Position numbers and translations under genes: made by a program. Positions 9,543 to 17,717 of a DNA stretch of 55,247 bases are shown here, piece after piece (the stretch's first letter is position 1; every line of letters starts with the position of its first letter). Origin of the DNA: Deltaproteobacteria bacterium (GTDB taxonomy: Bacteria; Myxococcota_A; Polyangia; Polyangiales; Ga0077539); assembly GCA_947477565.1 (NCBI GenBank), contig CANJUR010000027.1, positions 1-55,247 of the forward strand. The letters run 5' to 3'. The notes under the pieces are model-generated. The model was given only the letters and a program-made list of their open reading frames with translations, was not told where the DNA came from and did no database searches.

Positions 9543-10988
9543 CTAAGGCTGGGCGGTCTCGGAGCCGGAACAGTTGCGGAGGGTGTTGGAGCCGGCCCGG
9601 CAGCCGCCCGCGTTACAGGACCCGGGGCAGGACGAACACGCGTACTGGCCAGCGACCGCGCAGTAGGTGCCAAACAGCGGATCGGTGAAGCCGCCGGAGG
9701 CCGGGCAGGAGAAGTTCTCCGTGCCCGAATAGGCCAGGGGTTGCGTGGTGCACACCGTGGCGGCGAGCTTCCACGCGCGGCAGGCGGCGCTGTCCCCGGT
9801 GTTGTACGGATAGGTTCCGCCGAGGACCGTCGCCGCGGTGGTGTTGTATCCGGTGGTGAGGCAGCCCGCGATCGGGCACGTCCAGCCGTGATAGAGCGGC
9901 CGCGACGAGCACATGCCAGCCACGCAGGACTGGCCTGTCGGGCACCCGAAGTTGCACATGCCGCAGTTGAGGCGGTCGCTCTGCACGTTGGTGCACATGC
10001 TCGCGCAGACGATCTGCCCGGTCGGGCAGGCGCAGACTCCGCCGCTGCAGGTCATGCCGCCCGCGCACGGTGCACCGCAGCGTCCGCAGTTCATCGCGTC
10101 GGTGTTGGGATTCGACTCGCACCCGTTTGCGCCGTTGTTATCGCAGTCCTGGAAGTCCGCATCGCAGGCCGTGACGACGCATGCTCCGGTCGCGCAGAGC
10201 CCCATGCCGCGCGTGAAGGTGCATGCCATTCCGCAGCCGCCGCAGTTTGTGAGGCTCGACAGGACGGACGCTTCGCAGCCGTCCGCCAGATTCGCGTTGC
10301 AGTTGCCGAAGCCCGCGGTGCAGGTGAGCCGACAAGCGCCCGCGATGCAGGCCGCTGTGGCTTGCGTGGTGCTGCACGCCGTCGTGCACGTGCCGCAGTG
10401 GGTGGGGTCGCGCTGGAGGTCAAAGCAGGTCCCGGTGCAGCACGTCTGGCCCGTGACGCAGCCGTGGGTGGCGCTGCATCCGGCGGCGCAACGGCCGCTA
10501 CGGCAGACATTGCCGAGGGGGCAGTTGTCGTCGTTGCTGCAGGCGGGAGCGGTGCACTGACGGGTGACACTGCAACTGAGCGGCGGTCCGCCATCCGCGA
10601 GTCCGAAGCAGTCGAGATCGCTCGCGCACCCCTCGGCGCAGGTGTTCGTGGCGGTGCAGTACGAGCCGCGGGCGCAGGGGTGAAGCGTCTCGCCCGCCAT
10701 GCATTGCACACAGCGGCCGAGGGTGGTGTTGCACACGGGGGTGGATGTTCCGGCGCAGTCGAAGTTGACGGTGCAGCCTCCGCTTCCGGCATCGACCCCT
10801 TCGTCGGTCGTCACTGGCAGATCTTCCGTCGGCTTGCCGAGGTCTTCGGTGATGAGGCTCTCATCGACAAACTTCGCGTCGAGGTCTTTTTGGGTACCGG
10901 CGTCCTCGTCCTGAGGGAGGTCGTTGGAGTTGCCGGTGGCGCAGCCGACAGCCAGGACGAGCAACGCGTAGAGGATTCGTCTTTTCAT
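9543..10988 (-). CDS. Cys-rich lipoprotein, paralogue 1
   Basis: A 481-residue protein with a lipoprotein signal (LLVLAVGC, lipidated Cys16) and then an Asp/Glu-rich stalk of about 50 residues. The middle is packed with Cys-rich repeats of the forms GQTCCTGTC, DPTHCGTC, NCGGCGMAC and CACPTGQIVC, typical of myxobacterial surface proteins. The last ~120 residues, from PLYHGWTCPIAGCL, form a compact Cys-containing domain that I do not recognise; it is nearly duplicated in the next gene. It lies 57 bases upstream of subtilase copy 1 and 68 bases downstream of its paralogue, consistent with one transcript. Role unknown; an outer-membrane partner or substrate of the subtilases is only a guess. Confidence 0.85.
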   Translation of the reverse strand: MKRRILYALLVLAVGCATGNSNDLPQDEDAGTQKDLDAKFVDESLITEDLGKPTEDLPVTTDEGVDAGSGGCTVNFDCAGTSTPVCNTTLGRCVQCMAGETLHPCARGSYCTATNTCAEGCASDLDCFGLADGGPPLSCSVTRQCTAPACSNDDNCPLGNVCRSGRCAAGCSATHGCVTGQTCCTGTCFDLQRDPTHCGTCTTACSTTQATAACIAGACRLTCTAGFGNCNANLADGCEASVLSSLTNCGGCGMACTFTRGMGLCATGACVVTACDADFQDCDNNGANGCESNPNTDAMNCGRCGAPCAGGMTCSGGVCACPTGQIVCASMCTNVQSDRLNCGMCNFGCPTGQSCVAGMCSSRPLYHGWTCPIAGCLTTGYNTTAATVLGGTYPYNTGDSAACRAWKLAATVCTTQPLAYSGTENFSCPASGGFTDPLFGTYCAVAGQYACSSCPGSCNAGGCRAGSNTLRNCSGSETAQP

Positions 10989-11006
10989 GATTCGAAACCT
11001 TGAATC
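10989..11006. promoter_or_regulatory. Short inverted repeat at the lipoprotein-1 start
   Basis: GATTC (10989-10993) and GAATC (11002-11006) form a 5-bp inverted repeat touching the start codon at 10988. It includes the AAGG that would serve as ribosome binding site. Short enough to be chance. Confidence 0.2.
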
Positions 11007-11056
11007 AGCCTGAGAAGAGAGATGAAAAGGCAGACCGTCGGGAGCCGAGCCCGCGC

Positions 11057-12727
11057 TTACGGTTGGGAGGACTCGCTGCCGCTACAGTTGCGCAGCGACA
11101 GGGGGTTGTATGCGCAGGCCGCATTGCATGCGCCCGGGCAACCCGAGCACGAGTACTGGTTGGCCACTGCGCAGTAGGTGCCAAACACCGGATCGGTGAA
11201 GCCACCGGAGTTCGGACAGGAGAAGTTCGCGTTGCCCGAGTAGTCCGCCGGCTGCGTCGTGCACACGGTGGCGGCGAGCTTCCACGCGCGGCACGCGTTG
11301 GAGTCGCCGACGTTGAACGGATACCGTCCGCCCAGGTTGGTCGCGGCGGTGGTGTTGTAGCTGGTGGTGAGGCAGCCCGCGATCGGGCACGTCCAGCCGT
11401 GGTAGAGACGCAGCGAACTGCACGTCCCTGCGATGCAGGTCTGACCGGAGGGGCATGCGAGGTTGCACGTCCCGCAGTTGAGCGGATCGCTCAGCGTCGC
11501 AGTGCACGTGCCCAGGCAGATCGTCTGACCGGTGGGGCACCGACAGACCCCGGCGGTGCACGACTGGCCCGCGAGGCACGCGTTGCCGCACGTCCCGCAG
11601 TTGAGCGTATCGGTCAGCGTCGCCGTGCAGGCACCGAGGCAGATCGTCTGACCGGTCGGGCACTGACAGACCCCGGAGTTGCACGATTGGCCCCGGAGGC
11701 ATGCATTGCCGCAGGTGCCGCAGTTCATCAAGTCGGTGGTGAGCGCGGCCTCGCAGCCGGTCATCACGTTGCGGTCGCAGTCCTGATAGCCGGCGCTGCA
11801 CATCACGACGGCGCAGCGGTCGCTCGCGCAGGTCGCCGATGCGTTTGCGAGTGAGCACCTCACGCCACACGCCCCGCAGTTGGAGGGATTGCCTACGATG
11901 TTCGTCTCGCAGCCGTTGTCGCGGTTGGTGTCACAGTCGCCCCAGCCCGTGGCGCACTGCGCGACGCACGCCCCGGCGGTGCACATCGGCGTCGAATGAA
12001 CGGTACTGCATACGTGGGTGCATGACCCGCACGCGGTCGCGCTTGTGCTGGTGCTTACGCATGATCCCGTACAACACGTCTGGCCCGTCGCGCAGGCATG
12101 AGCGGCGTTGCAGCCCGGCACGCACACTCCCGCGGTGCATAGCGTTCCCAGGCCGCAGTTGGTGTCCGCGAGGCAGCCGACGCACTGATGCGTGGTGACG
12201 TCGCAGACCATTCCGGCGGCGGAACTGACGCAGTCCGAGCCGTTGCGGCAGCCAGGGATGCACCGTCGGCTGACGTCGCAGTAGCTGCCCGTGGCGCAGG
12301 TGTCGGAGGTCGGCACGCACTGTGCGCAGCGTCCGCTCACGAGGTCGCAGACGGGCAGCCCCATTGCGCTCGCGCAGTCGACGTTGCGCCGACACGTGAC
12401 CTGCACGTCAGCAGTGACGACATCGACTACGTCGGCCACGTCCGCAGCGGGTCGCACGTCTTCCGGCGACACGGCATCGGAGCCCGCTTCGGCGATGGTC
12501 ACGTCCTCGATCACCAAAACATCGTCGGGGATGCCGACGTCGAGCGCGGCGTCCATGTCGGTCACCGGCACGTCTTCCTTCACCACGGGCACGTCCTTTT
12601 CGACGATCAACTCGTCGAGAGGCTTGCCGGTGTCGTCATCGCCGGCATCGAAGCCAAGCGAGAGGCTGCTTCCACAGCCAACCAGGTGCACGAACGCAAG
12701 AGCCACCACCAGTGAGTGCCGACGCAT
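11057..12727 (-). CDS. Cys-rich lipoprotein, paralogue 2
   Basis: A 556-residue lipoprotein: MRRHSLVVALAFVHLVGC gives a lipobox with Cys18, followed by a long Asp/Glu/Val-rich stalk of about 110 residues. The same Cys-rich repeats as in the downstream paralogue follow, but with more NCGTCGNACLxGQSC / CxCPTGQTICLG units (two nearly identical, around 11480-11690). The same C-terminal domain (LYHGWTCPIAGCLTTSYNTT) ends it. The frame is open upstream to 12859; the ATG at 12727 has AAGGAG nine bases before it and gives the clean signal peptide. The paralogues differ mainly in stalk and repeat number, consistent with expansion by duplication. Confidence 0.85.
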   Translation of the reverse strand: MRRHSLVVALAFVHLVGCGSSLSLGFDAGDDDTGKPLDELIVEKDVPVVKEDVPVTDMDAALDVGIPDDVLVIEDVTIAEAGSDAVSPEDVRPAADVADVVDVVTADVQVTCRRNVDCASAMGLPVCDLVSGRCAQCVPTSDTCATGSYCDVSRRCIPGCRNGSDCVSSAAGMVCDVTTHQCVGCLADTNCGLGTLCTAGVCVPGCNAAHACATGQTCCTGSCVSTSTSATACGSCTHVCSTVHSTPMCTAGACVAQCATGWGDCDTNRDNGCETNIVGNPSNCGACGVRCSLANASATCASDRCAVVMCSAGYQDCDRNVMTGCEAALTTDLMNCGTCGNACLRGQSCNSGVCQCPTGQTICLGACTATLTDTLNCGTCGNACLAGQSCTAGVCRCPTGQTICLGTCTATLSDPLNCGTCNLACPSGQTCIAGTCSSLRLYHGWTCPIAGCLTTSYNTTAATNLGGRYPFNVGDSNACRAWKLAATVCTTQPADYSGNANFSCPNSGGFTDPVFGTYCAVANQYSCSGCPGACNAACAYNPLSLRNCSGSESSQP

Positions 12728-12937
12728 CCTCGAATTCTCCTTCATCGCTGGTCCTGCAGCGACGCTAGCACAGGCCGCGGCGCGCCCTCGCCCTCGCGTT
12801 GCGCCCAGTCGGGTCAACGGCTGACGCGTGCACGGGAAGGCCGGACGCGGAGGACCCACGGGCGCACGGCGACGAAGTGCCCACCACCGTCGCGGCGGGC
12901 AATCACTGATGGGGAATGGAGAATGGAGAGCGGAAGA
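12728..12937. other. Gap between lipoprotein 2 and subtilase 2
   Basis: No gene seen in 210 bases. A short imperfect repeat, GGGGAATGGAGAATGGAGAG, lies at about 12911-12930, just past the subtilase stop. The gap is long enough for a promoter for the three downstream genes, but I cannot place one convincingly. Confidence 0.4.
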
Positions 12938-15900
12938 TCAGGCGGCGCGGCGGCGGCGGCGGATCGCGAGCATCGCGAGGCCGATCGCGAGGAGGCCCGC
13001 TCGGGGTGTGCTAGCGGGGCTGGTGTGGCAGCCGCAGCCGTCCCCCTGAACCGTGGGGGCCCCGGCGTCGATGGACGGACCAGCGTCGGTCACGACGGTG
13101 CCAGCGTCGGATGAGGTTCCGGCGTCAGGCTCGACCGGGAGGGGGCAGGTGAGCGGGCCGAGGTTGGGCACACGGCGGACACCCTGGCCGAGCGCGGTGC
13201 CCCAGTTGCCGGTGTTGGCCGAGTCGTGGCGGTGCGTCGGCCACTGCATGCTGGCCGTGGCGGCCTGCGAAGTAGTGGTCCATGCCCAGAGATAGCCCGA
13301 TCGGGTGCCCGTGACGACCTGCTGCTGGCCCATGCCGCGGAGGTCGCCGACGGCAGGGTTGGCGATGATCCACTGGCCGGTGAACTTCGGCCAGCCATCG
13401 GGCTCGCGGCCGCAGCCGTCGAAGCCGTGGAGGTAGTAGCCGCCCGTGCCGATGAGCACCTCAGGGTAGGCGTCGCCACCCACGTCCGCAATGGAGGGAT
13501 TGAAGAAGAACGTGTAGTCCTCGAGAAGCTGCGGAAACCCTGGGAGGGAGTTGCCGTCGGCACCGTTCCAGGCGCCCGCGAGGTGCTCGATGGGGAAGGC
13601 GCGACCGCCGCCCGCGAGATTGATCGCGAGGTTGAGACTGGCGCCGGTGATCACGTAGTCGGGCACGCCGTCGTTGGTCATGTCGCCGAAGGTTCCGAGC
13701 GAGAACGCAGGGATAAACGACACCTGCGAGGTGTTGACGTTGGTGAGCCTCCCGCGCATCGCAGTGCGCACCGGCACCACCGTGGCGAGGCTCTGCGGAG
13801 ACGGGCGCGCGGGGTGCGCCGGCTGCACGCCGCGGGCGAGGGTGATCACCGCGCTGCCGGTGCCGACGAGGGCAAGTTCGTCGCGGCCGTCACCGTCCAT
13901 ATCCGCAATGGCGGGCGACGACGAGACGCCTTCACCGATGAGCGGAAAGAAGTTGAACGACAGATACGGAATCGGCCAGTTGGGGTGAAACGGCCCGCCC
14001 GCGTGGTTGTTTCCATCGCCGTAGATCACGTAGACGGCGCCGAGGTTGTTGTCTCCGCGGAGGCCTTCGCTCGACACGGACACGATGTCCGGGCGGCGGT
14101 CGCCGTCCATATCGCCGACGCCGACGCTGCCGAAGATGCGGTTGCGATTGGTTCCTTCCTCGGGGAAGTGAACGGTCACCGGGAAGCCCGACTTGGACAT
14201 GCCCGTCATGGCGTCGAGCGCGTAGACCTTGCCGTCGAAGGCTCCGAGGATGATCTCCGGGCGCATGTCGCCGTCGAGGTCTGCCAGCACCGGGTCGCCG
14301 AAGGTACCGCGCGCCTGGATGATCTGCGGTGAGGTCGCCTCGCTCGGCACCGCCGGCAGCGTGAACGGGAACCCGTGGCCGTACGGGGTGCCATCGGCGC
14401 GGAAGACGTGGATGGTTCCGGCGTAGGTTGCGACGATCACCTCGGGGCGCATGTCGCCGTCGAGGTCGCCGATTGCGGGCGTGGCGAGCACGGACTCGCG
14501 GGCGAGGGCCGGGTCGATCGGCGAAGCACCGCCGGCCACGGGCTGAAACGCGCGGGCGGCGAGGTAGATCGGAGTGCGGTCCGGGTCGTAGCCCTGCGCG
14601 CGGCCGGTGTGCACGGGCCACCCGGAGAGGTCGGTTCCGTCGGCGCGGATGGCGTGGACGTCGCCGTCGGAGGTCGCCACGATGATCTCCCGCGCGCCGT
14701 CGCCGTTGAGGTCCACGAGGTGCGGCGAACTCTCGCCGCCGCTGCCCAGGTCGAGCGGAAAGCCCGGCAGCGTGGTGGGATCACGGTGCACGTAGAACGC
14801 GCGACGCACCTCGCCAGGAACGTCGCCGACCGGCGCTTCATAGTGAGCCGTGACTCGGATGCGGACCGTGAGGGTGAAGCGGTTTTCGATCTCGCCGGAG
14901 TTGTTGATGTTGAGGGTGCGGAGGTCGATGTCGGCGAGTCGGTCGGTGACCGCGGCGGTGACGTTGGTCTCCCGGCGCACCGTCACCCAGGCGGTGTCCG
15001 CGGGCTCGACGCCCGGGGCATACTCAATGGTGTAATCGAAGCGCGGTGCGCGGCGGGCGGCGATGCGGCCCTCGATGCGCAGCGTCTGCTGCGGTGCGCG
15101 GTCGGGGTCAAACACCGTGAACCAGCGCGGGGAAGTGATGTCCACCTCCGGGGGGATGTGGCCGTCGCGGATCCACTCGAGGGCGCGGCGGGCGTTGGTG
15201 CGGCCGTAGCCGAAGCGCTGGTCCCAGCCGGGGAGCGACGGGTACTTGGTACGGTCGAACATCGGGCTCGACGGCTGGCTCTCCGGCACGTTGACGTCGT
15301 CCGTGGTCATCGTGAGGAGCTGCTTGACCTCCTCGGCGCTCAGGCCCGGGGAGAGGCTGCGCTCGAGGGCGGTGGAGTACATGAGCCCGGCCATGCCGGA
15401 GCTGTAGCCCGTGGCGGCGGAGGAGCAGCTCTCGGCGCCGACGGAGAGCACCAATTGCGCGCCGTAGTTGGTGCAGTTGTTGAAGTTGAGGAAGGTCGTC
15501 GCGCGGTTGATGTTCTCCGAGTCAAAGCGAATGGCGTGCGTGTAGACCGTGTGGTTGTTGGTTCCGGGCATGTTGTGGTGCCGGGAATTCTCGTCCGCCG
15601 CGCTCGCGATGATGACGACGTTGTTGCGGTACGCGTAGTCGATCGCGGCCTGCGCGAAGCGAGAGTTGTTGAGCGTTCCGAGGGCCTCTTGCACCACGCT
15701 GGCGCCGCGATCTACGGCGTAGATCACCCCCTGGCCGAAGTCCGTCACGTCGGTGATGAAGCTGTCGCCAACCCGGGTAGGAATGAACAGACAGCGGGGA
15801 CAGCCGCCCGCGCCGCCGCGGCCGTTGTTGGCCTCGGCGGTGGAATCCCGTGCCTCGCCGGTTCCGTGACCAAAGCGCGTGTCGTCCGCCGGGTCGTTGT

Positions 15901-16561
15901 CGTCGTGGAAGAAGTCCCAGCCCGCGATGTCATCGACGTACCCGTTGCGGTCCGCGTCGGTGCCGTCCGAGAACGTTCGTATCAGATCGCCGCCGTCGAG
16001 GACGCCATTGCGGTTGGGGTCATTGGGCATGCCGTCGGCGCCGCGGCAGGCGAGCTGATTGCGGGGCATTCCTAAGACCCCGCAGGTGATGCGTGTGTCC
16101 TGGAGGTAGTCGGCCACGGACACCACGCCGTCGCCGTTGCTGTCATAGACCGTGGCGCCCATCGGGAGCGGAAGCTCGGCGGTGTTGAGCGCGACCTTGT
16201 TGACCAGATCGTCGTTTTCCCACTGGATGCCCGAGTCGAGCACTGCGATGAGAACCCGCGGGTCACCGATGGAGATTCCCCAGGCGCGATCGACGCTATT
16301 ACCAGCGCCGAGCGCGATTTCCTGCGCACGAAACCCAGCGACCGCGCGGGTCGCCTGCGGTACCCAACTCCACCAGTACCACTGGCCGCCACCGGAAGCG
16401 GTGTAGGCGTAGCCGGGGTCGTTGGGCCAGTTCTCGGACCGCGAGAGGTCCTCCGCGCTCATCTCTGGCGTCGGGGGCCAGATGGCGTGCGCGGATGGTG
16501 CGAAAAGGGTGGTGGCCAGGGTGGCCGAAGCGACGAACGAGCGCAGTCGGAGCAGACGCAT
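12938..16561 (-). CDS. Exported S8 subtilase with FG-GAP repeats and MYXO-CTERM tail (copy 2)
   Basis: A 1207-residue paralogue of 5865-9485 with the same layout: signal peptide ending near SAHA (residue 26), subtilase domain with Asp109, His232 and Ser381 (CSS-AATGYSSG), Asp323 at the oxyanion position, Asp-rich loops such as DSNGDGVVSVADY, an Ig-like segment, about eight FG-GAP repeats, and the tail GDGCGCHTSP, hydrophobic helix, RRRRRAA. The two copies agree almost residue for residue in the protease core and diverge most in signal, linker and tail. An inverted repeat overlaps its start codon. It is probably the first gene of the subtilase/lipoprotein group. No inhibitor-like prodomain of the usual I9 type is obvious. 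Confidence 0.9.
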   Translation of the reverse strand: MRLLRLRSFVASATLATTLFAPSAHAIWPPTPEMSAEDLSRSENWPNDPGYAYTASGGGQWYWWSWVPQATRAVAGFRAQEIALGAGNSVDRAWGISIGDPRVLIAVLDSGIQWENDDLVNKVALNTAELPLPMGATVYDSNGDGVVSVADYLQDTRITCGVLGMPRNQLACRGADGMPNDPNRNGVLDGGDLIRTFSDGTDADRNGYVDDIAGWDFFHDDNDPADDTRFGHGTGEARDSTAEANNGRGGAGGCPRCLFIPTRVGDSFITDVTDFGQGVIYAVDRGASVVQEALGTLNNSRFAQAAIDYAYRNNVVIIASAADENSRHHNMPGTNNHTVYTHAIRFDSENINRATTFLNFNNCTNYGAQLVLSVGAESCSSAATGYSSGMAGLMYSTALERSLSPGLSAEEVKQLLTMTTDDVNVPESQPSSPMFDRTKYPSLPGWDQRFGYGRTNARRALEWIRDGHIPPEVDITSPRWFTVFDPDRAPQQTLRIEGRIAARRAPRFDYTIEYAPGVEPADTAWVTVRRETNVTAAVTDRLADIDLRTLNINNSGEIENRFTLTVRIRVTAHYEAPVGDVPGEVRRAFYVHRDPTTLPGFPLDLGSGGESSPHLVDLNGDGAREIIVATSDGDVHAIRADGTDLSGWPVHTGRAQGYDPDRTPIYLAARAFQPVAGGASPIDPALARESVLATPAIGDLDGDMRPEVIVATYAGTIHVFRADGTPYGHGFPFTLPAVPSEATSPQIIQARGTFGDPVLADLDGDMRPEIILGAFDGKVYALDAMTGMSKSGFPVTVHFPEEGTNRNRIFGSVGVGDMDGDRRPDIVSVSSEGLRGDNNLGAVYVIYGDGNNHAGGPFHPNWPIPYLSFNFFPLIGEGVSSSPAIADMDGDGRDELALVGTGSAVITLARGVQPAHPARPSPQSLATVVPVRTAMRGRLTNVNTSQVSFIPAFSLGTFGDMTNDGVPDYVITGASLNLAINLAGGGRAFPIEHLAGAWNGADGNSLPGFPQLLEDYTFFFNPSIADVGGDAYPEVLIGTGGYYLHGFDGCGREPDGWPKFTGQWIIANPAVGDLRGMGQQQVVTGTRSGYLWAWTTTSQAATASMQWPTHRHDSANTGNWGTALGQGVRRVPNLGPLTCPLPVEPDAGTSSDAGTVVTDAGPSIDAGAPTVQGDGCGCHTSPASTPRAGLLAIGLAMLAIRRRRRAA

Positions 16562-16575
16562 ACCCGACCGGGTAT
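16560..16575. promoter_or_regulatory. Inverted repeat overlapping the subtilase-2 start
   Basis: ATACCCG-AC-CGGGTAT is a perfect inverted repeat whose inner end includes the first two bases of the ATG at 16561. As DNA it is an operator-like palindrome. As RNA it can fold with a four-base loop and a six-pair stem that hides the AU of the start codon. Confidence 0.4.
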
Positions 16576-16667
16576 CACAGTCCGGCGGCTCCGTGCGCGG
16601 CCTCTTCTACCCGCCCGACGATCGGATGCGAAAGCCGCTCCCCGCCCGCAGGGTGCAAGGGTTGACG

Positions 16668-17717
16668 CTACGGCGATACCATCTGGAAAACGGGCCCCAG
16701 CGTGACGCGGAGCGAGGTGACTCGATAGAAGAGTTCGCCATCGATGACCGGGGTCATTTCGTCGCCGTCGCGGCAGGTCACCTCGAGCGTCTTCGCCGAC
16801 CCGTCGTATCCGTTTGCCAGCAGGTGGTTGACCGAGCGCCCGGTCATCAATCCCGGAAACGCCTTTGCCATCTCCGCCGCGCTGACATCGCCCGCGTGGA
16901 CGTGCATCTGCCCCGCCTCGGCTTTCGGGAAGACCCGCATGATCTCCGCGAGGTTGAGCGGCAGCGAGGCGCAGTTGAGCGCCGTGTGCGCGTGGATGGG
17001 CCGCCCGTTTTCTCCCCGCAGTACGGCCTCGTCGATGGACACCTCGGCGTGCAGCGGGCGGAGATAGTCGTCCTCCGCACGGCGCAGCGCCGCTGGCTTG
17101 AGCCTCGCGAAAGGTCCGACGAAGGCGCCCCGAAGTGCCGCTGCGCCGAAGGCCGACGCGATGTGCCGCGCGATCTCCACCGGTCCGTGCTTCCCTTCGC
17201 CGCGATAGAGCGGACCGTAGAAGTTTGCGCCGTAGCCCGCGAGCGCAGCGCCGAAGCCGTACCGCCGGAAGTCCGTCGGCTCGTCGCCGTAGACCACTTG
17301 CTTGCCCTGCAAGAGAAGTGAAGGAACGCCGCGTAACTCGGGGGCGCGGCCCTCGGCGACCTGCTCGGCGAGGCGACCGACGAGGGTGTGCGGGTCGGCC
17401 TGGAGCTTGAGGTACTTCGCCACGAAGTCCACGGAGCCTCCGCCCGTGGGCATATACACCGCCGCCTCCGCCGCGCGCGTCGGGCCAAAGAAGCGAATGG
17501 CCTCGTTGATCATCCAGTGCAGGGCGCCGTCGCCGCCATCGGCGATCCAGTAGCGGCGGCCCTCCGCGGCGAAGGTCTTCAGCGCCGGGATGATCGCATC
17601 GACGGAGGGCGTCTCGATGACGTGTCCACGCTTGCCCAGGACCTTTTCGAAGCGCGCTACGCGGCCCCGGCGGTTGCGGTTCTTGCGGGAATTCGGGTTG
17701 ATGATGAGACCGATCAT
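16668..17717 (-). CDS. Diacylglycerol/lipid kinase family protein
   Basis: About 349 residues, starting MIGLIINPNSRKN, the phosphate-binding opening of the DAGK catalytic family. WIADGGDGALHWMINE is the GGDGT-type nucleotide loop (here GGDGA), and TGGGSVDFVAKYL corresponds to the second conserved glycine motif. The family phosphorylates diacylglycerol, sphingoid or related lipids at the inner membrane face. The replacement of the usual GGDGT/N Thr by Ala and the unusual length leave the substrate open. The frame is open to 17804, but 17717 gives the family start and a 4-base ATGA overlap with the upstream OmpA-like gene, so the two are translationally coupled. Confidence 0.75.
   Translation of the reverse strand: MIGLIINPNSRKNRNRRGRVARFEKVLGKRGHVIETPSVDAIIPALKTFAAEGRRYWIADGGDGALHWMINEAIRFFGPTRAAEAAVYMPTGGGSVDFVAKYLKLQADPHTLVGRLAEQVAEGRAPELRGVPSLLLQGKQVVYGDEPTDFRRYGFGAALAGYGANFYGPLYRGEGKHGPVEIARHIASAFGAAALRGAFVGPFARLKPAALRRAEDDYLRPLHAEVSIDEAVLRGENGRPIHAHTALNCASLPLNLAEIMRVFPKAEAGQMHVHAGDVSAAEMAKAFPGLMTGRSVNHLLANGYDGSAKTLEVTCRDGDEMTPVIDGELFYRVTSLRVTLGPVFQMVSP

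Noticed and set aside
8193..11003. A 936-codon plus-strand frame
   Set aside because: It is the antisense shadow of subtilase 1 and lipoprotein 1, both clearly coding on the minus strand.
5865..16561. The idea that both subtilases are catalytically dead because GTSMATP is missing
   Set aside because: Aligning CSS-xATG with GTS-MATP keeps the Ser, Ala and Thr in register, so the catalytic Ser is present. Only the surroundings are unusual.
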